Assembly: GCF_048569485.1 (NCBI RefSeq)
Contig: NC_134355.1
Location: 558,406,642 to 558,470,641 of the forward strand
DNA length: 64,000 nt
Source: Anomaloglossus baeobatrachus
Taxonomy: Eukaryota; Chordata; Amphibia; Anura; Aromobatidae
Direction of reading: 5' to 3'
Under the pieces are notes generated by a model, which worked only from the letters and a program-made list of their open reading frames with translations, made no database searches and had not been told where the DNA came from. Each line of letters opens with the position of its first letter. Positions within the stretch are counted from its first letter, which is position 1. Positions 23,689 to 33,374 of this stretch are shown here, one piece after another. The translations under genes and the position numbers were made by a program.

Positions 23689-24800
23689 TGTGTACCGCCC
23701 CGCGACCTCGGCTGCGGCCGCCGAGCCGCTCGGATCCGTGCTCGCGTTCTACGGGTGGTGGCTTGAGCCTCTCACGGACCCGGGGGTCATGTTGCTCTGC
23801 AAGGGGGTTGGCGTTACACACGGGAGAATGCGGATATTTGGGTATGGGGTGATTGTTCGTGACACCATCCACGGGTTGTGGTGATGGTGGACACCACCGC
23901 TGCGGTGAAGGTACGGGGACTCCCGGGAGCGGTGTAGTGGCGCAGCTAGGTGTTGACCCCTCCGTGAGAAGGGGGTGTTGGTCCCGGGGCCCGGTGGTGC
24001 GAGGGCCGGGGTGCAGGGCGCAGGGTTGCGGTGCAGCGCGGTGTGGTGCCTGATGGCACTGGTGTACTCACGATTAAACCACACGGAGTCACTGGTAAAC
24101 CAAACAAAGGTATGAACGAGGCCTGCAGCCGGCTGCAGTTTCCTAGTCGGGTTGGCAATGTCCACCTTTCTCCTGCACCTCTGTTGTAGTTTGACCACTG
24201 TGCCTGAGCACTAGTAGTCCGCTCCCCGGCGTGTAGATGTCGGAGTAGCTCCTTTGCCCGCAGGCGCTGGCCCTTGGATCTCTGGCCTTTGGCAGTGGCT
24301 ACTATCCGGATGGGTTGGGCTGTTGCCGTCAAACGGGACTTTGGTGGGAATGAACCCCTGAGGTCCAGACCGCAATCAGTTAATTCGACTATGGTGGTGG
24401 CATATAGCCTAGTTCGGGGTCTGAGTACCCTGCCTGGTGCTCCGTTATCCTGTTAGCTCCCCGGTTCGGTTCCGGCGGGCCACTACTCTGTCCCGGTCCC
24501 TTACGGTTCCGCTGGTCGTGTTCCCGGTCTCCTGCAGGCGGTCACTACCATCTGCCTGCCTGACTGTTTGAACCGTCTGTCTGCACCGACTGTCTGAACT
24601 AACTAACTAGCTGTCTTCCTGCCTCAGGCCAGCAGACTCCTCGGGGGCGTGTATTTCCGCCCGACTCCACCCACATGGTGTGCCAGTCTAACACTGAGGG
24701 AGGCAATCAGGTCTTTGTGGTTGACTGGTGGTACCTTTCTAGTGTAGGGGTGTAAGGGGTGATGTTGTGACCTGTGACCCCTGGGGTCCAGGGCGTCACA
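23689..24800 (-). repeat. 3' LTR of the fossil LTR element
   Basis: Begins TGTGACGCCCTGGACCCC on the minus strand after the polypurine tract and ends GGTACACA. It contains a segment around 24245-24300 that the other LTR lacks. Confidence 0.8.
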
Positions 24801-25456
24801 TTCCCCCTTGGTTTAATGCAGACTGTCCGCGGGCTACCCGTCCACACCGGTTTATTTTGTTGTTAACTGCAAAAAGATAAATAACAGGTAAACATTCAAA
24901 AAGCATTTTCATTTCTTCCCTTACGGGAGGCACGTCACTTTGAACCGTTGCAAACGGGAAAACATTTTTAATAACATTAACGGGTCCTTCCGCTTTCGCA
25001 CCCAATCAACCTGAACCTTGATGCAGCCCCTAAGAAACAGGCAGCACCCCTTTTCCCCAGTCTGTAAAACGGGAACTGGCCCAGGCCACCCAAGCGGGAA
25101 CGGGTATGGTGCTACGCACCCGGCAGTCCTTCAGGGGCCCCACGTCCAAGGGGACCCCTGACCCGGAGGATGGTCACCGGTCCTGGTGGTGACCGGACCC
25201 CAGCCTGCTCTGCTGCGGGTCCTTCCTCCAACCAGCCTCTCTGGGGACTGGCAGTTGCGGGAAGGGGCAGTTGGGGACTATTTACAAACCCAATAGTTTT
25301 TGGGTGACTTGCGAGTTCTCAGCCTTGTCTTTGGGGGTAAAGAGTGACAACATCAGTCCCAACGGGGATGGGCACTTCAGCAGCCAACGGGCTACCACAA
25401 AATAAACTTGTTGGTCCCAACGGGGACTGTCCTGTGGACAATGGGAGTCCGCTGCC

Positions 25457-26578
25457 TTACTTTAAGTCTCCTTCTTCATATTCCTCCTCCAGCTCCACAT
25501 TGGGGCTGTATGGCGGGTGAGGGGACTGGGGCCGCCTAGGAACACTGCGGCTCGCCCTCCTCCTTACATCAAGGGCGAACCAGCCCCTCTTCCCGCAGTG
25601 GCGGGTATAGGAGACCAGCTCACCGGCTTTCAGGTCACGATCCGGATGACCCAGGGGAAGATGGTGGTATACATCCCTTCTGGAGAAGAAAACCTCGGCT
25701 TCCAGGTCCGGTTCGTATATGATCCCCCATCCACGATGGGGGCAAAACCACCGGACCTGGCCCTCGTAGGTCTGGCCCCGCACCCGGTATGTTGCATTTC
25801 GGAGGTTCTCCTTTTCCCGGATGGTGCAGGCCAGTACTGCAGTCTTCTCCTTTTCTCGGGCCTCAATCTCCCGGCCAGTTTGGTTCAGCTGCCGCTCCCA
25901 GTATGGGGTTTCCGCATGCTCCTTTTGTGCGGGGGTCGGGGTCGGGCCCAGTCGGCGCTCCCCGATGCTGGCTACAACCGGCACCATCGGAGTTGGGGAG
26001 CCCCGCTGTTTCGCGGCCTGTCTTGCTGCCTTGCAGCAACAGCCCTCCGCTGCCTCAGCCGAGGCCTGGAGGGCCAGCCTTACCTTCCGGGCCTCTTTCC
26101 GATCAGCGTCCATCATTCCTCGGGCCGGGCGGACTGCCGGGGCCTCTTCGGGTGTGGTCATTTCCGGGACCTGCGATTCCTCACGGGGAACGGGCACCTT
26201 CCAGGGCAACAGGATCGGTGCCGACCGGGAAAGCGGCCGTCTGCGGGCCATGTTTACAGGCCTGCCCTCGCGGGCAGGTACGGTGGAACCCGCTGCCGGT
26301 GTCGGGGGCAATGGACCGATCGGCGGGGCAACAGCGACCGGTACGGGCGGTGGGGGATGAAGCAGGGTGAGCGGGAGCAGACCGGGCCCATCGGCAGCAG
26401 TAGCCGTTCCCTCTGGGACGTAGGGACATGGGTCGCTTACCCGCTCCTCCAACACTGCCTCCACCTCACGTGCCCGCACAACTGCAGCTACCTCCTCCAT
26501 CTCGGCCACCCATCCTTCCACGGGGAGCTGGACTTGGGCCTGCAGACAGTGTCTCATCTGCGCTGTCCGGGCTTCCAC
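25457..26578 (-). CDS. Fossil LTR element: 373-residue frame with a cold-shock-like domain
   Basis: This is the only long frame of the internal region. The first 250 residues are Pro/Ala/Arg/Glu-rich with no domain I recognise (perhaps gag-like in position only). Residues about 271-341 read like a cold-shock domain. EGQVRWFCPHRGWGIIYEPD matches the GxVKWFNxxKGFGFI strand with its RNP1 aromatic residues. EVFFSRRDV sits at the VFVHF (RNP2) position. LKAGELVSYT and GKRGWFALDVRR match the closing strands. The C-terminus is acidic (VELEEEYEEGDLK). Cold-shock domains bind single-stranded RNA or DNA. A role in packaging the element's own RNA is only a guess. I know of no standard LTR-element protein with this domain. 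Confidence 0.65.
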   Translation of the reverse strand: MEARTAQMRHCLQAQVQLPVEGWVAEMEEVAAVVRAREVEAVLEERVSDPCPYVPEGTATAADGPGLLPLTLLHPPPPVPVAVAPPIGPLPPTPAAGSTVPAREGRPVNMARRRPLSRSAPILLPWKVPVPREESQVPEMTTPEEAPAVRPARGMMDADRKEARKVRLALQASAEAAEGCCCKAARQAAKQRGSPTPMVPVVASIGERRLGPTPTPAQKEHAETPYWERQLNQTGREIEAREKEKTAVLACTIREKENLRNATYRVRGQTYEGQVRWFCPHRGWGIIYEPDLEAEVFFSRRDVYHHLPLGHPDRDLKAGELVSYTRHCGKRGWFALDVRRRASRSVPRRPQSPHPPYSPNVELEEEYEEGDLK

Positions 26579-26953
26579 CCACGCCGCTGTTCCGGGCGCG
26601 GGCTCCGGGGCTTAAGACTTGCTGGATGGGGCAGACATGTTTCTTGCTCAGGATCCAGGAACAAGACGGGTGCAGAGTCCTGGCGTCCCTGCTTCTTATC
26701 CCTGAGATCACATGAGACAAGCTCCTCGCCCGCCCCCCCCCCCTGGTTTTTCTACAGCACTTCTCTCTTTGGGGGCGGGGCTTCACTTTCACACCTCCAC
26801 TGCTCGGGGAAGACGACTCGAGTGGGAAACTTTCACGCCAAAGATGGCAGATCTTTAGATTTTTCAGCGGGACGCCGCTGACGGGAACCACAAGGCGCAC
26901 TTCTACCGGTAAGTAGACTGGTTCTATCCTGTTCATGACGCCAGAAGAGTCGA

Positions 26954-28008
26954 TGTGTACCACCCCACGGCCTCGGCTGCGGCCCCGAGCCGCTCGGATC
27001 CGTGCTCGCGTTCTACAGGTGGTGGCTCGAGCCTCTCATGGACCCGAGGGTCACGTCGCTCTGCAAGGGGGTTGGCGTTACACACGGGGGAATGCGGATA
27101 TTTGGGTTTTGGGGTGATTGTTCGTGACGCCACCCACGGGTTGTGGTGATGGTAGACACCACCGCTGCGGTGAAGGTATGGGGACTCCCGGGAGCGGTGT
27201 AGTGGCGCAGCTAGGTGTTGACCCCTCCGTGGGTAGGGGGTGTTTGTCCTGGGGCCCGGTTGTGCGAGGGCCGGGGTGCAGGGCGCAGGGTTGCGGTGCA
27301 GCGCGGTGTGGTGCCTGATGGCACTGGTGTACTCACGATTAAACCACACGGAGTCACTGGTAAACCAAACAAAGGTATGAACAGGGCCCGCAGCCGGCTG
27401 CAGTTTCCTAGTCGGGTTGGCAATGTCCAACTTTCTCCTGCACCTATGTTGTAGTTTGACCACTGTGCCTGAGCACTGGTAGTCCGCTCCCCAGCGTGTA
27501 GATGTTGGAGGAGCTCGGATGGGTTGGGCTGTTGCCGTCAAACGGGACTTTGGTGGGAATGAACCCCTGAGGTCCAGACCGCAATCAGTTAATTCGACTA
27601 TGGTGGTGGCATATAGCCTAGTTCGGGGTCTGAGTACCCTGCCTGGTGCACCGGTATGCTGTTAGCTCCCCGGTTCGGTTCCGGCGGGCCACTACCCTGT
27701 CCCGGTCCCTTACGGTTCCGCTGGTCGTGTTCCCGGTCTCCTGCAGGCGGTCACTGCTGTCTGCCTGCCTGACTGTTTGAACCGTCTGTCTGCACTGACT
27801 GTCTGAACTAACTAGCTGTCTTCCTGCCTCAGGCTAGCAGACTCCTCGGGGGGGGCGTGTCTTTCCACCTGACTCCGCCCACCTGGTGTGCCTGTCTAAC
27901 ACTGAGGGAGGCAATCAGGTCTTTGTGGTTGACTGGTGGTACCTTTCTAGTGTGGGGGTGTATGTGGTGATGTTGTGACCTGTGACCCCTGGGGTCCAGG
28001 GCATCACA
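26954..28008 (-). repeat. 5' LTR of the fossil LTR element
   Basis: Same order as the 3' LTR over its full length. It ends GGTACACA just before the primer-site-like sequence. Confidence 0.8.
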
Positions 28009-28399
28009 TTTGCAGTATTAAGGGGCTGGGAAAGGGATTGTCCTTCTTCTCACATGTAAATTAGACCCCCAGAACATGATCATGGAGGCCCGAATGTTGC
28101 CATGGCAACCTGATGTCACCATGACGAACTCATGATGACCTCCGGATCAGTCAGCTATGGCAAGCCTCTTAGACCATGTCGGCAGCATGGTTTGAGAGGC
28201 TTCTGTTTGTGTAAAACTGGCAAGTATAATTCATTGCAATGCTAGTTAAAAAACAGTTTTAAAATGGTTTATATATTAAAAAAAAATAAAAACAGAAAAA
28301 TGAAAATAATATAACAATAAATATTGATATTTATGTAAAAAAAAATAAAAATAACATATATTTGGTATTTTCATGTCCAGAGTGACCCAATCTATAAAA
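28009..28399. other. AT-rich sequence without features
   Basis: Nothing supportable was found. A-rich runs occur at about 28275-28345. Confidence 0.5.
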
Positions 28400-28690
28400 C
28401 TATCATGCTAGTATTTCAGGAATATAAAGATCTCAATAGGTAATGTAAAAAAGTAATCAAGTTAGCAAAATTAGCTACTGAAACAAAATCACCAAGGACA
28501 TTAAAATACATTTTTTTTTACAAATACATTAATGCCAAAAGGAAAACAAGGGACAGTGTTGGTCCCTTAAAATGTAATAAGTTAATTATAGAGGACAAAG
28601 AAAAGGCTGAGATATGAATCAGGCACTTTTCATCCGTATTCAAGGAACTGACTGTTCCAGGGATCATTCAACAAGTCAAAAATTAAAGTT
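28400..28690 (+). pseudogene. CR1-like LINE ORF2 fragment, part 1
   Basis: Translation gives a decayed stretch of the pre-RT linker common to CR1-like LINEs: YINAKRKTRDSVGPL, then KLIIEDKEKAEI and FSSVFKELTVPG. It stops where the L1 target duplication begins and continues on the far side of the L1 at 34924. Stops interrupt it. Confidence 0.6.
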
Positions 28691-28912
28691 AACCACTTGA
28701 TATAATTTATTTAAACTTTGAATTTTTATTGAGATTTTCAATTTACGTTTTTCATACATAAAATAAAACATAAAATTCAGAATTCTTATCGAACCTAGAC
28801 AAACAATGACAGGACAGGTGAGGAGGGTTAGGAGGGGAGAGGAGAAATAGGAGGGAAGAGGGAAGGGTTTCAAGAGTCCATGCTGCTTCCATAGGACCCA
28901 TAGGCCTCAGTC

Positions 28913-31900
28913 TCACAGATCCTCCTGTCCCGCAAAGTAGTCCCATGGTGCCCACACGGCCTGGAAACGGTCAACTGTGTCATGCAATAGTGCCGTGAGA
29001 TGTTCCATGCGTCTAACGTCCAGTAATCTATACTTGAGGCTCTGGAGTGAGGGTGTCCCTGGCTGCCTCCAATTATTTGCAATTAAGCATCTGGCCGCCG
29101 TAAGGATGTGGGACAAAAGCTTAGAGGCCGTTTTTCCCAATCCCCCATTCCCAAGACCCAGAACATAGATCAGGGGATCAAGATCAACCTCTATATATAG
29201 TACTTTAAGGATCAACCCTCTAACCCGCTCCCAGAAGGGGACTATCCCTGGACAGGACCAGAATATGTGCAGAATGGTGCCCCTGCCTCCCCCGCATCTC
29301 CAGCAACAAGCCGGTATGGAGGGGTCTATGCCATGAAGGAAATCTGGAGTGTGGTACCAAAATAGCAAAATTTTATAGATATTTTCCTTATATAGTGTGC
29401 ATATTGACGTCTTGGCGGCGTTTCCCCAGATTGCTGCCCATTCCTGAGGAAGTATCCGCCTTCCCAATAGAGACTCCCATTTCCGCATGTATGGAAAAGA
29501 CCCCTCGGGCCCCTCCCGTGACTCAGAAAGCAAAATGTAAATTTCCGAAATTAGTCCCTTAGTATCAGTGCCCCTTCTGCAAATTTTCTCAAAATCTGTG
29601 GGAATCGAGGCCCCTGCCCTGCCAAACAAGGAGCCAGCCAAGTCTCTGATCTGCAGATATTGGAAAAACTCTCGATTAGAGAGAGAGAATTTATCTCTAA
29701 GGTACTCAAAGGAATGGATCTGCATTGTACTTCCATCTATAATGTCTGCAAATCTGAATAGACCTGCCTTGAGCCAGGGGTGCACCATGTCCGACTCCAG
29801 ACTGCTTGGGAGCAAGGGTTGGTATATGAAGGACACCAGAGGGGAGCAGGCGGATGCCAAAGGAAATCTTCTAATGCAAAATGCCCAGAGGTCCCCAGTG
29901 AACTGCATCGGTCCAAGAAGAGGGGGGGGCGAATCACACCGGGCCGGGGGCCACAGGAGCGTGTTTGGATGTATAGGCGCCAGCCAAAGTTTTTCAATCT
30001 CAGTCCACCTGTTGTATGCCCAAAGGGACACCCAACAGGGGATCCTCCTAAGATGGGCAGCCCAATAGTATTTTAGGATGTCCGGGACAGAAAGCCCCCC
30101 CCTGTTTCTCCGAGCCATCAACACCTCCCTGGCCACCCTATGACGTTTGTTACACCAAATAAATCTAAGGATAGCCGCCTGAAGGGACTTCAGCTCCTTT
30201 ATTGGTACCTTAACTGGGAGGGTTTCAAAGAAATATAATAATTTTGGGAGCAAGCTCATTTTAACCGCCGCAATGCGCCCCATCCACGAAAGAGGGAGGG
30301 GCAACCACTTGCTCAAAAGATTTCTCAGCTCTCGGAAAAGGGGGGGGAAGTTAAGGTTATAGAGGGAATCATAAGTAGATGTGAGGTTAACCCCCAGGTA
30401 CTTGACCGCATCTGTCTTCCAATGAAACTTAAAATTCAAACGCAGGTAATCCAGGGCCACCGGGTCGAGATTCAAGGGCATTGCCTCCGTTTTGCTAGAG
30501 TTGATCTTATACCCCGAAAGGCTCCCGTACCTACCCAAGGTGCACATTAAAATTGGAAGGGACACATGGATGTTAGTAAGTGTAATGAGCACATCGTCGG
30601 CAAAAAGCGAGATTTTAAACGGTTTATTCCTGACCAGGACCCCCGAGATGTCTGGGTTGCTCCTGACCGAGGCCGCGAGGGGCTCTATGCATAGCACAAA
30701 AAGGAGGGGGGACAGGGCGCACCCCTGCCTGGTGCCATTGGAGATGAGAAAAGGCTTAGAGATGTGGAGGGGGAGTTTGATAGAGGCCGTAGGAGCGCTA
30801 TACAGGGACTTCAAGGCCCGCATAAAGCCACCCGAGATCCCAAAGACCTCCAGTGTCTTGAAGAGAAAAGGCCACGCAAGGCGGTCAAAAGCCTTCTCTG
30901 CATCTAGACTCAACACCAACGCCTGTTGCTTCGTCCGATTTGCCACATCCACCAGGTCTATGACCTTCCTGGTGTTGTCACCCCCCTGACGGCAAGGGAC
31001 AAAACCCACCTGGTCTTTATACACGAGTTGGGGCAACCATCGATTAAGCCTGGCCGCCAAGAGCTTGGTGAACATCTTCAAATCGGAGTTCAAAAGGGCT
31101 ATTGGTCTATAATTAGCACAGTCCAATGGGTCCCTGGGTGGCTTGGGCAGGAGGATTAAATGGGAGTGTAGCATGGATGGAGGGATAGGGTCACCCTGAA
31201 GGAAAGAGTTAAACAAGGCGGCCATGTGTGGGAGGAGCTCCGCCGCAAACACCTTGTAATAAAAATAAGTAAAGCCGTCCGGGCCCGGTGACTTCCCGCC
31301 AGGCAGGGCTTCCAGAACTTGCTCCAGTTCCTCTGTAGTAATCTCTTCATTCAAAGCCGCGGCTGCTCCGCAAGGCAGTGAAGGGAGCTCAAGGGCCGAA
31401 AAATAGTCCCCAAGTGCCCCAGCCCCGCGCGAAGCCATGCCCGGGGGAACCGGAAGGTTATAAAGCTTGCTGTAGTAATTGAAAAAAATGTCAGCTATTG
31501 AAGCGGGGTGATAGTGGATAATGCCCTTTTCGTCGCGCAGAGCCTGAGGGCATGAGGATGTAGCGCGCTCCTTAAGCTGCCTGGCGAGTAAGGTATGAGC
31601 CTTATTACTCCTTTCATAGTATCTTTGTTTGGAAAAGGTTAGCAATTTTTCTGCTCTGCCAATTGCCAAGTCTCTCAACTTTTCCCTAAGGCTGATGACT
31701 CTCCTAAGAATAGTCAGTGATGGGGCAGCCGCCAGTCTCCCCTCCTGTAGCTTAAGATGGGCCGTTATAGAGTCCCGCTGACTTGTGGCATTCTTTTTAG
31801 CCCTGGCGCCCTCTCTAATGCATAGTCCCCTCATCACTGCCTTGTGGGCTTCCCAGAGTGTTGCCGGCGACGTGACTGTGCCCGTGTTCAACTGAAAGAA

Positions 31901-32716
31901 TTCGACCAGTTGCTTATTTAAAAAGGCCCTAGTGTCGGGATTTTTGATCAGAGATTCATTAAGGCGCCAATGCTGAGGCCTAGGTCGAGGACCATCTTTC
32001 TTGAAGTCCATTGTGAGTGGGGAATGGTCTGACCACGTAATGGATCCCATCTCCACCCGCTCAAGACGCCCCAGCAGCTGTGAGTCAATGAAAAAATAGT
32101 CTATTCTGGTGTGCGTCTGATGCGGATGCGAGTAGAAGGAAAAGGCCTTCTCTCCCGGGTGGTCCACCCTCCAAGCGTCGTATAAAGCACCTGATCTAAT
32201 GAGCCTATGAAAGTCCCGGGACAAATTTTTCGAAGCACCCGATGGAGGGTGTCCACCCACAGAGAGTCTGTCGGCCACCTCCGAAAAGGGGATGTTAAAG
32301 TCTCCCCCCAACACCGTAGAGGCCGGTGCCAGTCCGCCTATCAGATCGAGTATTTTCTTAAGAAAGCGTATCTGCCCTTCATTAGGTGCATAAATGTTGG
32401 CCAGTATGTGCGGGGATCCCCCCAGTTGGCCCTCCAGAATCACATATCTACCCTCTGGATCGCAGTGAGAACCCGTAATTTGTAGAGGACAACTGGAGGA
32501 TATTAAAATAGCAACTCCCCCCCTCTTGGAGCCCGAGTAAGCCGAGTAATGGATGGGAAAGCGGTGGGATGCAAATTTGAAAGTGTTTGATTCCACAAAA
32601 TGTGTTTCTTGGATAAAGGCTATGTCTGCACCTGATGTTTTCAGTTCCTGTAGCAGCAATTTCCTCTTACGGGGTGAATTCAGACCTTTTACGTTAAGAG
32701 AGATAATGCGGGTCAT
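28913..32716 (-). CDS. L1 ORF2 endonuclease-reverse transcriptase (1267 residues, uninterrupted)
   Basis: ORF2p nicks target DNA and reverse-transcribes L1 RNA at the nick. The APE-type endonuclease occupies residues 1-235. Its catalytic motifs are present: SLNVKGLNSP (Asn 8), FIQETHF (Glu 37), NIYAPN, LGGDFN (137-141), TRIDYFF and SDHSPL (229-234). The reverse transcriptase spans about 470-760, with GGKSPGPDGF, NYRPIALLNSDLK, LSLDAEKAFDR, TRQGCALSPLL and the catalytic FADD at 705-708. A C-terminal Cys-His motif C-x2-C-x8-H-x4-C lies at 1138-1155. Length equals that of active L1 ORF2 proteins. All catalytic residues I can check are intact, so this copy could encode working enzyme, though expression is not shown. 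Confidence 0.92.
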   Translation of the reverse strand: MTRIISLNVKGLNSPRKRKLLLQELKTSGADIAFIQETHFVESNTFKFASHRFPIHYSAYSGSKRGGVAILISSSCPLQITGSHCDPEGRYVILEGQLGGSPHILANIYAPNEGQIRFLKKILDLIGGLAPASTVLGGDFNIPFSEVADRLSVGGHPPSGASKNLSRDFHRLIRSGALYDAWRVDHPGEKAFSFYSHPHQTHTRIDYFFIDSQLLGRLERVEMGSITWSDHSPLTMDFKKDGPRPRPQHWRLNESLIKNPDTRAFLNKQLVEFFQLNTGTVTSPATLWEAHKAVMRGLCIREGARAKKNATSQRDSITAHLKLQEGRLAAAPSLTILRRVISLREKLRDLAIGRAEKLLTFSKQRYYERSNKAHTLLARQLKERATSSCPQALRDEKGIIHYHPASIADIFFNYYSKLYNLPVPPGMASRGAGALGDYFSALELPSLPCGAAAALNEEITTEELEQVLEALPGGKSPGPDGFTYFYYKVFAAELLPHMAALFNSFLQGDPIPPSMLHSHLILLPKPPRDPLDCANYRPIALLNSDLKMFTKLLAARLNRWLPQLVYKDQVGFVPCRQGGDNTRKVIDLVDVANRTKQQALVLSLDAEKAFDRLAWPFLFKTLEVFGISGGFMRALKSLYSAPTASIKLPLHISKPFLISNGTRQGCALSPLLFVLCIEPLAASVRSNPDISGVLVRNKPFKISLFADDVLITLTNIHVSLPILMCTLGRYGSLSGYKINSSKTEAMPLNLDPVALDYLRLNFKFHWKTDAVKYLGVNLTSTYDSLYNLNFPPLFRELRNLLSKWLPLPLSWMGRIAAVKMSLLPKLLYFFETLPVKVPIKELKSLQAAILRFIWCNKRHRVAREVLMARRNRGGLSVPDILKYYWAAHLRRIPCWVSLWAYNRWTEIEKLWLAPIHPNTLLWPPARCDSPPPLLGPMQFTGDLWAFCIRRFPLASACSPLVSFIYQPLLPSSLESDMVHPWLKAGLFRFADIIDGSTMQIHSFEYLRDKFSLSNREFFQYLQIRDLAGSLFGRAGASIPTDFEKICRRGTDTKGLISEIYILLSESREGPEGSFPYMRKWESLLGRRILPQEWAAIWGNAAKTSICTLYKENIYKILLFWYHTPDFLHGIDPSIPACCWRCGGGRGTILHIFWSCPGIVPFWERVRGLILKVLYIEVDLDPLIYVLGLGNGGLGKTASKLLSHILTAARCLIANNWRQPGTPSLQSLKYRLLDVRRMEHLTALLHDTVDRFQAVWAPWDYFAGQEDL

Positions 32717-33374
32717 ATCTAAAACTTAGAAGTAAGAAAAAGCTAATGGCACACCTATACCGTCGGGGGCATGACTTCCCCTGTGAAGCCGGCCAGAGGA
32801 AACGGTCCATACGACAAAGGGCCGCAGCTCCCAGGGACTCTAGAAGGGGTGGTACCTGAAAGGACACATAAGGAAAAAACATCGGGGAGGGGGGAAGACA
32901 AGGACAAACATAGAAATGAACATGAATTAAGAACATTAACCAAAATGCATAAACCTTAGGCATAGATTCCCGGGGGGTAAACCCGGAAGGGAGAGACCTA
33001 GAGGGAGGTTCCCCAACCAGTCTGGGCTGAGAGAGCCACCCACCTCACTCCCCAGTAGCCCTCCCACGGGGGTCAGTCCAGTGGGCACGGGCGCGTGCCT
33101 AGAGGAAACAAGGGAGAAAAAAAACAAAACAAAAAACCTCAACCACTAACTCCAAGTAAGGGGACCGGGCTCCCGCCAACCCCCCTACCCCCCACGGCAT
33201 AATTGTGGCTACAGCCCCCCCCCTTATGCAGCTCAACAGACCCAGAGGGCCGCAGATGACACAATGGACAGTCAGAGGCTTGTTGTAGAGAGAGTCACAG
33301 TATCACAAAGCATGCTCAGCCACTGGAACTCAGAGGGTATAAGAAATAGGCACCAACCAGGTTAAGGAGTGTCC

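Larger units (their letters stand above)
23689..28008 (-). mobile_element. Fossil non-autonomous LTR retrotransposon
   Basis: Direct repeats of 1.11 and 1.06 kb (23689-24800 and 26954-28008) run TGTGAYGCCCTGG ... GGTACACA on the minus strand, the TG...CA form of LTRs. A purine run AAGGGGGAA lies directly before the 3' LTR (about 24801-24811), as a polypurine tract should. A primer-site-like TGGCGTCATGAACAGGATAG lies about ten bases inside the 5' LTR. The internal part is only 2.15 kb and shows no reverse transcriptase, protease or integrase, so it depended on another element. The LTRs differ by several percent plus one segment of about 55 bases, so it is moderately old. No flanking duplication is seen. 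Structurally it looks whole for its class. Confidence 0.8.

Noticed and set aside
25517-26881. 454-codon plus-strand frame opposite the LTR-element frame
   Set aside because: It is the antisense of the GC-rich cold-shock-like frame. The minus-strand reading has the recognisable domain and fits the element's orientation.
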